Shown in pieces: positions 1 to 8,103 of a stretch of 64,000 nt of DNA (position 1 is the first letter of the stretch; each line of letters starts with the position of its first letter). The translations under genes were made by a program, and so were the position numbers. This stretch comes from Spirochaetaceae bacterium bin103 (GTDB lineage: Bacteria; Spirochaetota; Spirochaetia; SZUA-6; Bin103): assembly GCA_002238925.1 (NCBI GenBank), contig MPNH01000007.1:1-64000 (forward strand). The letters are read 5' to 3'. The notes under the pieces are model-generated. The model did no database searches. It saw only the letters and a program-made list of their open reading frames with translations, and was not told where the DNA came from.

Positions 1-189
1 GCCGTGAGCCCCGGCCTCACCGACACGCCAATGGGGCGCCGCACCGACATGGCGCTCGCCGCCGCCGCCATCCCGGCGGGCCGCGTCGCCGAGCCCGAGG
101 AGGTAGCCGAAGCAATCGTCTGGCTGCTGTCTCCGCAGGCGCGGTTCGTGGCGGCGGCCAACATCCGCGTCGCCGGCGGGCGCCCGTAG
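1..189 (+). CDS. C-terminal end of an SDR-family dehydrogenase (5' end outside window)
   Basis: The frame is open from the first base and ends at the stop before position 190. The protein tail has the usual late short-chain dehydrogenase/reductase pattern: a PG-x-T segment after the catalytic region, a GR-x-AEPEEVAEAIVWLLS stretch and a final region ending in V-AGGRP. SDR proteins are NAD(P)-dependent oxidoreductases of cytosolic small-molecule metabolism. The glycine-rich cofactor loop and the Tyr-x-x-x-Lys site lie upstream of the window, so the substrate cannot be guessed. It converges with the minus-strand SDR whose stop is at 220. Confidence 0.75.
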   Translation, partial: AVSPGLTDTPMGRRTDMALAAAAIPAGRVAEPEEVAEAIVWLLSPQARFVAAANIRVAGGRP

Positions 190-219
190 CGCACGGGCGC
201 GCCGATCGGCGGCCTTGCG

Positions 220-1014
220 TCAGCCCATGGCGATGCCGCCGTCGACGTGGATCGCCTGGCCGGTGATGTTGCGCGCCTCCTCCGAGGCCAGGAAGGCCAC
301 CAGGTTGCCGACGTCCTCGGGGGTCTGCGGGCGCCCGAGCACGGCGCTGCCGGCGATCTCGTCGAACACGGCGCGCGGTTCGCGGGGGTTGTCCGGATCC
401 TGTGCCGCCAGCATCGGCGCCAGCCGCTCCCAGAACGGCGTCCACACCAGCCCCGGCAATACCGCGTTCACGTTGACGTTGTAGGGACCGAGATCCTTGG
501 CCACCACGCGGGTCAGGTTGAGCAGCGCGTTTTTGGCCGCGGCGTAGGCGGGCAGGAATACCGGGTCGCGCTTGGCCGAGATCGACGAAATGTTGACGAT
601 CTTGCCGGAGCGGCGCTCCATCATGTGGTCGGCCACCGCCTTGCACATGAAGAACGGCCCCTTCACGTTGACTTCGTAGTTTTCGTCCCAGTCCTCGCCG
701 GTGAGCGTCGTGAACGGCGCCGACAGCTTGCTGCCGAAATGTCCTGCGTTGTTGACCACGATGTCCACCTGGCCGAACGCCGCCAGCGCCTGCCGCACCA
801 CCGCCCCGCAGTCGTCCTCGCTGGTCACGTCGCCCTGCACCGCCAGGCCGCTCCGGCCCGCCTGCTCGGCCGCCGCGGCCGTCTCGCCCGCACGCTCCAG
901 GTCGAGGTCGGACACCACCACGTCGGCACCCTCCCGGGTCAGACAGGCGCAGATGCCGCGCCCCATGCCGCCGCCACCGCCGGTGACGATAGCCACTTTG
1001 TCCCGTAATCGCAT
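220..1014 (-). CDS. SDR-family NAD(P)-dependent oxidoreductase
   Basis: The 264-residue protein is a complete classical short-chain dehydrogenase. It has the cofactor loop TGGGGGMG at residues 11-18, a DV motif near 62, NNAG at 88-91, serines near 143 and the catalytic YAAAK at 157-161. The C-terminal GQAIHVDGG is typical of the family. The ATG at 1014 is chosen because the Rossmann fold begins immediately after it. A larger open frame continues upstream on this strand but is antisense to the lyase gene and is not credible. The substrate is unknown. The gene is divergent from the lyase at 1117. Confidence 0.88.
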   Translation of the reverse strand: MRLRDKVAIVTGGGGGMGRGICACLTREGADVVVSDLDLERAGETAAAAEQAGRSGLAVQGDVTSEDDCGAVVRQALAAFGQVDIVVNNAGHFGSKLSAPFTTLTGEDWDENYEVNVKGPFFMCKAVADHMMERRSGKIVNISSISAKRDPVFLPAYAAAKNALLNLTRVVAKDLGPYNVNVNAVLPGLVWTPFWERLAPMLAAQDPDNPREPRAVFDEIAGSAVLGRPQTPEDVGNLVAFLASEEARNITGQAIHVDGGIAMG

Positions 1015-1116
1015 GCCTCGTTGTGCTACGCGAAGCCGGCCGTTGTCCAGGGCCGCGGCCTGTACGGGTGCGGCGCCGGGTTCCACCAGGGGCTGCGAAC
1101 ACGTCACTATGGCGCC

Positions 1117-2451
1117 ATGAGTTCCCTGTCGCCGTTTGCCGCCCTGTTTACCGAAGACTCGATCTACCAGACCTGGCTCGACGTGGAGGTCGCGCTGGCC
1201 GCCGCGCAGGCGGAACTCGGCGTCATCCCCGCCGCCGCCGCCGCCGAAATCGCCGCCAAGGCGAAGCTGGAGCTGGTCGACCGCGCCGGCTTCGCCAGCC
1301 ACCTGGAGCAGACCGGACACGCCCTGGTTTCGCTGGTGTGGCAGGTCGACAAGCTGTGCGCGGGCGACGCCGGCGGCTACCTGCACTGGGGCGCCACCAC
1401 CGTCAACATCACGCAAACCGCCCTGTTGCTGTTGGTGCGCCGCGCCCACCGCATGATCCAGCGCGACCTGGCGGCGCTGTTGCGCCACCTCGCCGGCCAC
1501 GCCGACGCGACCCGCGACTTCGCCATGGCCGGTCGCACCCACGGCCAGCACGCGCTGCCGATCACCTTCGGCTTCAAGGTGGCGACCTGGATCGACGAAC
1601 TGCTGCGCCACGACGAGCGCCTGCGCCAACTCGAACCGCGCACCTTCCGCGCCATGTACGGCGGCGGGGCGGGTACCCTGGCCTCCCTCGGCGACGATGG
1701 GCCGGCCGTGCAGCGCGGCTTTGCCGAGCAACTGAACATGGCGGTGATGGAGCTGCCGGCGCGCACCGCGCGCGACCACCTTGCCGAGTACGTCGCCGCG
1801 CTGGCAATGCTGTGCGGCACACTGGCCCGCATCGCGCGCGAGGTGTACACGCTGATGAAGCCGGAATACGGCGAGGCGGAGGAAGCGGTGCCGCCCGGAG
1901 CGGTCGGCAGCAGCACCATGCCGCAGAAGCGCAACCCCAAGCTGTGCATGCTGATCCTGCAGCTCACGCCGCGCGCCCGCGCGCAGGTGGCGCCGGCGCT
2001 GGAATCGCTGGAGTCGGATCACGAGGAGGACGGCAGCCAGTGTCACGTGATGGAGCACGCCATGACCGAGGCGGTGACCGCCACCGGCGACGCGCTGCAG
2101 GCCGCCGTGGCGCTGGCCGCGGGGCTGCACACCGACCGCGAGCGCATGCGCCGCAACCTCGACCTTTCGCGCGGCCTGATTGTCTCCGAGCGGGTGATGA
2201 TGGTGCTCGGCGGCCGCATTGGCCGCCAGCTTGCCCACGACGCGGTATACGATGCGGCGCAGCGCGCCCACCGGACCGGCTCCACGTTCGCGGAAGAACT
2301 GCTCGCCGAGCCCGAGGTTGCCGCCCATCTCAACGCGGAGCAGATCGGCGAGTTGCTCGACGCGAGCCGCTACACCGGGCTGTCCGCCCACTTCGCGCGG
2401 CAGGCCGCCGCGGCGGCGCGCGCGGCGGCGGATCGAGGCGCGGCGGAGTAG
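1117..2451 (+). CDS. Fumarase/aspartase-superfamily lyase (PcaB / adenylosuccinate lyase-like)
   Basis: The 444-residue protein carries the superfamily signature GSSTMPQKRNPK near residue 264 and the conserved GRTHGQHALPITFG block near 138. Enzymes of this class catalyse beta-eliminations that release fumarate, or cycloisomerise carboxymuconate; all are homotetramers with active sites made from three subunits. The sequence does not decide between 3-carboxy-cis,cis-muconate cycloisomerase and an adenylosuccinate-lyase-like enzyme. The frame is open further upstream, but ATG 1117 fits the family N-terminus. A CACTAT hexamer lies exactly six bases before this ATG. The gene converges with the phosphodiesterase gene ending at 2457. 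Confidence 0.82.
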   Translation: MSSLSPFAALFTEDSIYQTWLDVEVALAAAQAELGVIPAAAAAEIAAKAKLELVDRAGFASHLEQTGHALVSLVWQVDKLCAGDAGGYLHWGATTVNITQTALLLLVRRAHRMIQRDLAALLRHLAGHADATRDFAMAGRTHGQHALPITFGFKVATWIDELLRHDERLRQLEPRTFRAMYGGGAGTLASLGDDGPAVQRGFAEQLNMAVMELPARTARDHLAEYVAALAMLCGTLARIAREVYTLMKPEYGEAEEAVPPGAVGSSTMPQKRNPKLCMLILQLTPRARAQVAPALESLESDHEEDGSQCHVMEHAMTEAVTATGDALQAAVALAAGLHTDRERMRRNLDLSRGLIVSERVMMVLGGRIGRQLAHDAVYDAAQRAHRTGSTFAEELLAEPEVAAHLNAEQIGELLDASRYTGLSAHFARQAAAAARAAADRGAAE

Positions 2452-2456
2452 CCGGG

Positions 2457-3689
2457 TTACAACACCACCAGCGGGACGCGCACCTCGGCGGGACACATGC
2501 CGCCGTGCACGCCCACGTGGCGCAGGCTGGTCGAGTCGGCGGACGGGAAGTAGGCGAGCGTGAACGGCGCGAGCGCGATGCCGACATAATCGCCGAACCG
2601 ACGGCGCGCGAATTCGCTCAGCGGCTCCGGGCCGAACAGGCGCAGCTCGTCGGCCTCGCCCTGGCTGAGCACCGCCATCCGCCCGCCGGCGCGCTCCACC
2701 AGCCGCTCGACCAGCTCCCGGTCCATGCCGGGCCGGACGTGGAAGTGCGGCGTGCGTCCCTCGCCGCTCGGCATGCTCAGCAAGCAGTCGAGCAGCGGAT
2801 CACCGTCGAACAGCGGCGCCCGGTCGCCCTCGCCCAGATCGATCAGGCCGTGGTCGGCGGTAACCGCCACCCGCACGTCGTCCGGCGCGCGGGCGGCGAG
2901 TTCCTGCAGCAGGTCGCGTATCTGCCGCAGCGAGGCGCGCGCCTCGGCGCTGGCCACGCCGTACGTGTGGCAGGTGGAGTCGTAATCCGGGATGTACCAG
3001 AACGTGACCGAGGACTCCGCTCGCCGCCCCCGTGCGGCCTGCACGCGGCGCAGGATCCGCCGCTGTGCGTGGCGCAGCGACCAATAACCGCGCGTGCGGC
3101 AGCGCCCGCTCAGGTAGCGGTTGAAGGTGCTCAGCAGGTACTTCCACGGCATGTGCAGCTCCATGCCGCCGGCCACTTCGCCGAACCGCGACGGGTGCGG
3201 CCAGATGTCCCGCACCGGCACGTCGTGTCGGCGCAGCCCGCGCCCGTTGCGCCGTTCCTCGAACGGCAGCACCGTTACCGGGAGGTCATGCTCCGACAGG
3301 TAGGCCCACCAACCGGGCACGCCGTGCTGTCCCGGCCACAGCCCGGTCGCCACGGTGGTCATGGCGCAGGCGGTCGTGGCCGGGAACACCGAATCGAGTT
3401 CCATACCGACCCGCTCGCGCAGGTCGGCCACCTCCGGGTCGGCAAGCGCGCTCATCCCCATGCCGTCGACCAGCACCAGCACCAGGTGGGGGCGGTCGAA
3501 CAGGTAACCGGCCAGCGCGCCGCTGTGCGCGGTGGCCGGGGTCGAGGCACCCGCGGCGCGCTGCACCGCGCACACCAGGTCGACAAACGACGGCGCCGCG
3601 GGCGAGGGCCGGCGCAGGGTACCGTCGCGAATCGCCGCCGCGACCGTCTCCCCCTGGCCGGTCGGAGGCGCCGGCTCTCGACTGCTCAC
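2457..3689 (-). CDS. Alkaline-phosphatase-superfamily nucleotide pyrophosphatase/phosphodiesterase
   Basis: The 410-residue protein looks like a type I phosphodiesterase/nucleotide pyrophosphatase. The metal-binding pattern is visible in order: VLVDGMG near residue 75, the nucleophile region FPATTACAMTT near 105, DYDSTCHTYG near 233, ADHG near 280 and VGVHGG near 396. Family members hydrolyse phosphodiester or phosphonate bonds using two metal ions. No signal peptide is clear. The GTG start overlaps the stop of the upstream small membrane protein gene as GTGA, so the two are probably translationally coupled. The natural substrate is not visible from sequence. Confidence 0.82.
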   Translation of the reverse strand: MSSREPAPPTGQGETVAAAIRDGTLRRPSPAAPSFVDLVCAVQRAAGASTPATAHSGALAGYLFDRPHLVLVLVDGMGMSALADPEVADLRERVGMELDSVFPATTACAMTTVATGLWPGQHGVPGWWAYLSEHDLPVTVLPFEERRNGRGLRRHDVPVRDIWPHPSRFGEVAGGMELHMPWKYLLSTFNRYLSGRCRTRGYWSLRHAQRRILRRVQAARGRRAESSVTFWYIPDYDSTCHTYGVASAEARASLRQIRDLLQELAARAPDDVRVAVTADHGLIDLGEGDRAPLFDGDPLLDCLLSMPSGEGRTPHFHVRPGMDRELVERLVERAGGRMAVLSQGEADELRLFGPEPLSEFARRRFGDYVGIALAPFTLAYFPSADSTSLRHVGVHGGMCPAEVRVPLVVL

Positions 3690-3895
3690 AAGAAACTGCG
3701 CAACAGCAGGAAACCGCCGAGCCCGATCGGGAACACTCCATACGAGAAGGTGAAAATGGCATAGCCGCGCTTTTCGCCGAGCCGCTGCTTCATCAACGCA
3801 AGCTTGGTGGACCGGTGTGGTGCGAACAGCGTGATGTACAGCATCGCCGCGCCGTACACGAACATCAGCGCACCGAGAAACGTTCTTGCATCCAA
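3686..3895 (-). CDS. Small two-helix membrane protein
   Basis: A 69-residue protein with two hydrophobic segments: an N-terminal one around residues 8-24 and a C-terminal one around 47-67. A basic loop (HRSTKLALMKQRLGEKRG) separates them. The TTG start is supported by an AGAGG ribosome-binding sequence eight bases upstream. The gene ends inside the start codon of the phosphodiesterase gene and so forms a two-gene operon with it. I do not recognise the family; a membrane partner or anchor for the neighbouring enzyme is only an inference. Confidence 0.6.
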   Translation of the reverse strand: MDARTFLGALMFVYGAAMLYITLFAPHRSTKLALMKQRLGEKRGYAIFTFSYGVFPIGLGGFLLLRSFL

Positions 3896-3998
3896 TCCAA
3901 TATCCTCTTGAGCCCGGCCTCTCTCCAGCCAGTCAGGATGGCTGTGAGCGTAGCTCAGGAACCGGCGCGTGTCGATGCGGCTTTGCTATACTTGGGGT

Positions 3999-4901
3999 AT
4001 GCCCCGGATGCAGGCGGCGCGCACGGCGTTGGACGATCTGATTTCCGAAATCGGTCGGCAGGAGCAGGCGGGGGGCCCCTGGCGGCTCACTCCCGCGCAG
4101 TTGCAGGACATCCTGGGCCTGACTCCGGACCGGTACTACCAGGAGATCTACGGCGCGCAGATGGCCGGCCATCCGCTGATCGAGCTGTCGCTCGCCCTCG
4201 AGCCGTTCTCGCAGTCTTCGGCGCCGGCCCTGGTTGCGGTGCTGGAACACTTGTGCGGCGCCGGGGCGGAGAGCGCCCTGCAACGGGCCGGGGTGTTTCT
4301 GTCCCACGACGAGCAGGCAGAGATCATGGCCGAGTTCCTTGCCGGCGCAGCGAACGAGGTCCGCCGCCACGAGTTTCAGGCAGACGAGTTTGCCGCCATG
4401 CTGCGCACGTTCGGCCGCTTCCCGGAGGCGCGCAGGGTGTACCTGGACCACTTCTTCGATCTCGACGACCTGCAGCAGCGCGCCGCGCGCCGCTACTGCG
4501 CCGGGCGGACGTTCACCCTGCCCGACCTGGCCCTCGCCAACGCCCGCTCGGTGTTGCGGCTGTTCTTCGATCGCCACGTGCTGCGTCGGCGCAGCATCTT
4601 CGGCTCGCTGCATGAAGCGTTTCGCCGTGTAGCCGCGGAGGCCGGCTTCGCCGACGACAGCGGCGCGCACCGCCGGCAACGGGCCCGCCGCGAGGAGCCG
4701 GACGGTCCCCGCGGTGCGGTCGATCAGGCACACCGCGCCATGGGGCTCGGACCGGGGCCGCTCACCGCCCGCAGTCTGAAGGCACGTTACAAGGAGTTGA
4801 TGAAACGCTTCCACCCGGACGTGAATCCGCGCGGCCTGAAGCGCTGCCAGGAGATCAACGCGGCCTACGCGACACTGTCGGAACTGGTAGTGGCCGGATA
4901 G
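3999..4901 (+). CDS. C-terminal J-domain protein
   Basis: The 300-residue protein has a long helical N-terminal region of unknown function and a short C-terminal J-domain. In the J-domain the HPD tripeptide lies in KRFHPDVNPRG, about 30 residues from the end, followed by a helix ending INAAYATLSEL. J-domains stimulate the ATPase of DnaK-type chaperones. The C-terminal position and lack of a G/F region or zinc finger mean this is not DnaJ itself. An upstream GTG (3969) is in frame, but ATG 3999 is preferred because a TATACT -10 hexamer lies at 3987-3992, exactly six bases before it, which would give a leaderless message. Confidence 0.75.
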   Translation: MPRMQAARTALDDLISEIGRQEQAGGPWRLTPAQLQDILGLTPDRYYQEIYGAQMAGHPLIELSLALEPFSQSSAPALVAVLEHLCGAGAESALQRAGVFLSHDEQAEIMAEFLAGAANEVRRHEFQADEFAAMLRTFGRFPEARRVYLDHFFDLDDLQQRAARRYCAGRTFTLPDLALANARSVLRLFFDRHVLRRRSIFGSLHEAFRRVAAEAGFADDSGAHRRQRARREEPDGPRGAVDQAHRAMGLGPGPLTARSLKARYKELMKRFHPDVNPRGLKRCQEINAAYATLSELVVAG

Positions 4902-5110
4902 CCCGCCGCCCCGGCCAGCGGGCCGAGCGCGTACGGGGGAGCGCGGAAAGTGGCAGGCGCGTACCCCCGCCGCACGCCAAGGAGCGAGCACCCGGTTGTG
5001 CCGTGGCGAGACGGGCCGGCACCGCGGGGACCGGCGGCGGCAATTGCAGCCGGGCCGGGCTGGCAGCGCGCCGTCCCACGCTGCGGGGCTTTGACGGCGG
5101 ATCCGCGCAG

Positions 5111-6274
5111 CTAGGCGGCGCCCGCGGTGCGCAGGAAGTCCAGCAGCAGTTCGGTGACCCGCTGCGGCTGCTCCTGCTGCACCCAGTGGCCGGCGCCGGG
5201 TAGCAGGTGGCAGCCGAGCATGCGCGTACACACCTCGTCGCGCATGCGTTCGTAGGCGCCGGGGCTCTGGAACACGCCCCAATCGGCGGCGCCGGAGATG
5301 AAGCAGGCGGGCACGTCGATGGTGCGCCCGGCGAATATCTGCTGCTCGTCCACGCCGACCCGGCCGCTGCCGCAGCGGTACCATTGCAGCCCGCCCTGAA
5401 AGCCGGTGGCGCCGTAGGCGGCGCAGTACACGTTCAGCTCCTCGTCAGTCAGCCAGCGGCAGGCGGCGGACGCCTCCGGCGCCGGGGTGAACGGCGCGAC
5501 CGCCTCCGGCATGGTGTCGCCGCGGTTCATCACGTAGTAAGTGGGCAGCTTGGCCAGTTCGGTGGCGGTCCAGCCGCGCAGCCGGTAGGGCCGGTTGCCG
5601 GGCCAGTCGGCGCTCTTGTAGTGGTAGTAGCCGCGCAGAAACCTGTGCAGTCCCTGCGGGCACTCCATCATGTCGGCATTGGCGCCGCGCGACGAGTAGT
5701 ACCACTGATAGTGCTTGCGCGGCGGTTGCAGGGCGGCGAGCTGGCCGTCGAACTCCGCCATCGGGGGGCGCCCGTCCGGCACCGGACGCCGCGCCGGCGG
5801 CCCGCCGAACGGGGCGCTCATCATCGCCACCGCCGAGACCATGTCGGGGTGCAGCAGGCTGCACCAGCCGGCCACCCCGGCGCCGGCGTCGTGGCCGATC
5901 ACCGCATGCACGCGCTCGTAGCCGAGCGCGGCGACCACGCCCAGCACGTCGCGCACCAGGTTGAACATCCGAAACGGCGCCAGGTCGCCGTCGAATGAGG
6001 CATCCCAGCCAGTGGTTGCGCCGTAGCCGCGCTGATCGGGCGCCACCACGTAGTAACCGGCATCGGCCAGCGCCGGCATCAGCTTGCGCCAACTGTAGCC
6101 GAGCTCCGGGAACCCGTGCAGCAGCACCAGCAGCGGGCGCCCCTCGCTCTGCCGGCCCGCCTCCAGGAAGTGCACGGTAAGCCCGTTCACCCCGGTCAGG
6201 GTCCGTGACCGAATCCCCGCCGACCTCAGCCCCGCCAGCGCGCCCCTGTACGAACTTCGGCTTCCGTCGGCCAT
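5111..6274 (-). CDS. Alpha/beta hydrolase, epoxide-hydrolase-like
   Basis: The 387-residue protein shows the epoxide hydrolase/haloalkane dehalogenase pattern. The oxyanion motif HGFPE occurs near residue 54 followed by WRKLMPAL. The nucleophile elbow is GHDAGAG, with Asp as nucleophile rather than Ser. The C-terminal catalytic His is in GAGHWVQQEQP. A long cap region rich in Tyr and Trp lies between. Such enzymes open epoxides or remove halogens through an Asp-ester intermediate. The gene begins five bases after the stop of the PIN-domain toxin gene and may be cotranscribed with it. The 209 bp to the J-domain gene hold no feature I can name. Confidence 0.8.
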   Translation of the reverse strand: MADGSRSSYRGALAGLRSAGIRSRTLTGVNGLTVHFLEAGRQSEGRPLLVLLHGFPELGYSWRKLMPALADAGYYVVAPDQRGYGATTGWDASFDGDLAPFRMFNLVRDVLGVVAALGYERVHAVIGHDAGAGVAGWCSLLHPDMVSAVAMMSAPFGGPPARRPVPDGRPPMAEFDGQLAALQPPRKHYQWYYSSRGANADMMECPQGLHRFLRGYYHYKSADWPGNRPYRLRGWTATELAKLPTYYVMNRGDTMPEAVAPFTPAPEASAACRWLTDEELNVYCAAYGATGFQGGLQWYRCGSGRVGVDEQQIFAGRTIDVPACFISGAADWGVFQSPGAYERMRDEVCTRMLGCHLLPGAGHWVQQEQPQRVTELLLDFLRTAGAA

Positions 6275-6279
6275 CCCAG

Positions 6280-6750
6280 CTACGCCTCGGGATGCGTACC
6301 GGGTGTGGACGGCGCGCCGCCCTCGACACTCTCGAATGGGTTCACCACAACAATACCGTTATAGCGCTGATCAGGGTTGAGGTCCTCCGAGACCAGCGTT
6401 TTGCAGCCTGACCGTTCTGCAGCGGCGATGATCAGCGCGTCCCAGTAGCTGATGCCGTAACGTCTGAGCGTCTCAATGGCCCGCTCGACGAGTTGCGCGT
6501 CAAGGTCGACTACCGGCAACGCCTTGATGGAGTCAATCGCGCTGCTCGCCTCGGCGACCGTCATTGGATGCCGAATGCGACGCGTCACCGCGTTGAAGAA
6601 TTCGCCGAGTACCTGCACGGAGATGACGCTGTTTTCCTCCAGGATGCCGTGTTTCAGCAGGCGTTGCGCAACGGCCTGTTTTGCCGGCTCGGCAGCATCG
6701 TAGGCGTACACGGCCACATTCGTATCCAGGAACTGCCTAGCGACGCTCAT
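6280..6750 (-). CDS. PIN-domain ribonuclease toxin (VapC family)
   Basis: The 156-residue protein has the acidic PIN-domain residues: FLDTNVAVYAYD at the N-terminus, a Glu in QVLGEFFN, and Asp residues in SYWDALIIAAA and SEDLNPDQ. PIN domains are metal-dependent RNases that in VapBC modules cleave tRNA or rRNA. The start codon lies 14 bases inside the upstream antitoxin gene, the usual overlapped vapB-vapC order. The C-terminal dozen residues after NPFESVEGG look unstructured. Confidence 0.85.
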   Translation of the reverse strand: MSVARQFLDTNVAVYAYDAAEPAKQAVAQRLLKHGILEENSVISVQVLGEFFNAVTRRIRHPMTVAEASSAIDSIKALPVVDLDAQLVERAIETLRRYGISYWDALIIAAAERSGCKTLVSEDLNPDQRYNGIVVVNPFESVEGGAPSTPGTHPEA

Positions 6751-6970
6751 GCAGATCCTGTCGACTCCATCGGTGAGGCCCCATCGGCCGGCTCAGTCGG
6801 GCAAACGAGTCGTCGAGCGCGCGAACCGCTTGCTCCCGCGCTGCTGCGTCTCGCGCCGCCACGGATTCAAGATACTCGCGCACCATGGCGGTCAGCGTCG
6901 TATTCCGATCAACCGCGATCTTGCGCACTTGCCGGACGACTTCATCGGAAACGCTCAACGTGATATTCAT
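6737..6970 (-). CDS. Ribbon-helix-helix antitoxin (VapB-like)
   Basis: The 77-residue protein starts MNITLSVSDEVVRQVRKIAV, a short strand followed by a helix, as in RHH/CopG-type antitoxins. The C-terminus is basic and Trp-containing and would wrap the toxin. ATG 6970 is chosen because a GGAGG ribosome-binding sequence precedes it by about four bases. It overlaps the PIN toxin gene by 14 bases. An A/T-rich segment just upstream carries two CATAATA copies that could serve as its autoregulatory operator. Confidence 0.8.
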   Translation of the reverse strand: MNITLSVSDEVVRQVRKIAVDRNTTLTAMVREYLESVAARDAAAREQAVRALDDSFARLSRPMGPHRWSRQDLHERR

Positions 6971-6993
6971 GCGGCCTCCCCGTCCCAATTTAC

Positions 6994-7016
6994 CATAATA
7001 AGGGAAAAACATAATA
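6994..7016 (-). promoter_or_regulatory. Possible RHH antitoxin operator/promoter with CATAATA direct repeats
   Basis: The heptamer CATAATA occurs at 6994-7000 and again at 7010-7016, in an A/T-rich patch upstream of the antitoxin start. RHH antitoxins often bind paired short repeats. On the minus strand TATTATG elements could supply a -10. No clear -35 is visible. Confidence 0.35.
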
Positions 7017-7116
7017 CGGCTCGCCGGGCACATTCTTTCATCAAGCACCGGTCTATCGCAAAGCGCCACCGTCGTGGCACAGTACGCGGACCAATCAATC
7101 GACCTTGGAGACGACG

Positions 7117-8025
7117 ATGGCAGCGACGACGAATAAGGAAGCAGGCGCCGGGCGGCTGGCCGGCAAGGTGGCGTGGGTGACCGGTTCCTCGCGCGGCATC
7201 TGCCCCGTGGTGGCCGGCAAGGGGGCGGGGGGCCCGGGTCCCTCGCGCGGCATGGGGCGCGGGGTGCCCGCCCGCTTGGCCGCACTCGGCGCACAGGTGG
7301 CGATCCACGGCACCAGCCCCACCTCCACGCGCGCCTTCGGCGAGGCGGACTCGCTGGACGCGGTGGCCGCGGAGGTCGCCGGGCAGACCGGCGCCGAAGT
7401 GTTGGCCGTACACGGCGATCTGACCCGCGAGGACACCGTCAAGGACCTCTGCGCGCAGATTCGCGACCGGTTCGGGGCCATCCACATCCTGGTCAACAAC
7501 GCCGGCGGCGACATCGGCACCCAGGGCACCACCGGCGAGCGGGCCGGCAAGCCGGCGTCCAACGACGCGCTCGGCATCTCGCTGGCCGACATCCGCACCG
7601 TCCTGGACCGCAACCTGCTCACCTGCATCCTGCCGTGCCGGGAGGTGGCGCCGGAGATGGCCGAGCGCGGGCGCGGCTGGATTGTCAACGTGGGCAGCGT
7701 CGCCGGCCTGCTCGGACGCCCCTCGGAGGTAATCTACGGTTGCGCCAAGGCGGCCGTGCACCACTACACGCGCGCCCTCGCCGCGCAACTGCGCCCGGCC
7801 AACGTAAACGTGAACGCCATCGCGCCGGGCGAGATCGTCACGCCGCGCTTCCTGGCCAGCCGTACCCCGCAGGCGGAGCGGCAGGTGGAGGGCGGCAACC
7901 TGACCCGCTACGGCTGGCCGGCCGAGATCGCCCGCACCGTGGAGTTCCTGGTTACCGACGACTCTTCCTACATCTCCGGCCAGGTACTGCGCGTCGACGG
8001 CGGCGCCCAACTCTGGCCCGCCTGA
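7117..8025 (+). CDS. SDR-family oxidoreductase with an 18-residue insertion in the cofactor loop
   Basis: A 302-residue short-chain dehydrogenase. NNAGG, a conserved SVAGLLG segment, YGCAKAA (Tyr-x-x-x-Lys) and a late GQVLRVDGG are all present. The TG-x-x-x-G-x-G cofactor loop is split: VTGSSRGI is followed by about 18 Gly/Pro-rich residues and then PSRGMGRG. Removing a 54-nt unit (see repeat at 7183) gives a perfect VTGSSRGMGRG loop, so the insertion is secondary. The insertion is in frame, but binding of NAD(P) is probably impaired. ATG 7117 follows a GGAG site by six bases; an in-frame TTG lies at 7105. The substrate is unknown. Confidence 0.83.
   Translation: MAATTNKEAGAGRLAGKVAWVTGSSRGICPVVAGKGAGGPGPSRGMGRGVPARLAALGAQVAIHGTSPTSTRAFGEADSLDAVAAEVAGQTGAEVLAVHGDLTREDTVKDLCAQIRDRFGAIHILVNNAGGDIGTQGTTGERAGKPASNDALGISLADIRTVLDRNLLTCILPCREVAPEMAERGRGWIVNVGSVAGLLGRPSEVIYGCAKAAVHHYTRALAAQLRPANVNVNAIAPGEIVTPRFLASRTPQAERQVEGGNLTRYGWPAEIARTVEFLVTDDSSYISGQVLRVDGGAQLWPA
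7183..7253 (+). repeat. Repeat-core-repeat unit 1 (54-nt spacing) inside an SDR gene
   Basis: A 17-nt sequence ending TCGCGCGGCAT at 7183-7199 recurs at 7237-7253 with one mismatch. Between them is a G-rich core containing GGCAAGGGGGCGGGGGGCCC at 7216-7235. Deleting 54 nt restores the canonical SDR cofactor loop. Confidence 0.75.
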
Positions 8026-8048
8026 CCCGCCGCGGCGCCCTTCACCAC

Positions 8049-8076
8049 AAAAAAGCGCCCCGCCGAAGCGGGGCGC
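8049..8076 (-). terminator. Rho-independent terminator of the binding-protein gene
   Basis: A 9-bp perfect stem (8055-8063 with 8068-8076) closes a four-base loop that reads TTCG on the minus strand, the stable C(UUCG)G tetraloop. Six A on the plus strand (8049-8054) give a U tract on the minus-strand RNA. It lies about 30 bases after the binding-protein stop codon and ends the minus-strand transporter operon. Confidence 0.9.
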
Positions 8077-8103
8077 CATTTCGAATCCTTCTGTCGCGCG
8101 CGG

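Noticed and set aside
220-2496. 758-residue minus-strand open frame joining the SDR with sequence antisense to the lyase gene
   Set aside because: The N-terminal 490 residues are antisense to a clear lyase gene and have low-complexity His/Arg/Gly composition. Only the SDR part from 1014 is real.
1023-3764. 913-residue plus-strand open frame rich in Arg, Pro and Ala
   Set aside because: It is a shifted-frame shadow over the lyase and phosphodiesterase genes, common in very GC-rich DNA, without any domain.
4060-4090. G-run GGGGGGCCCCTGGCGG in the J-domain gene, resembling the unit cores
   Set aside because: No flanking duplication is present and the protein reads normally through it.
4902-5110. 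Possible structured RNA or tRNA in the GC-rich spacer
   Set aside because: Only scattered short GC matches are visible; no cloverleaf, no T-loop sequence and no consistent long stem.
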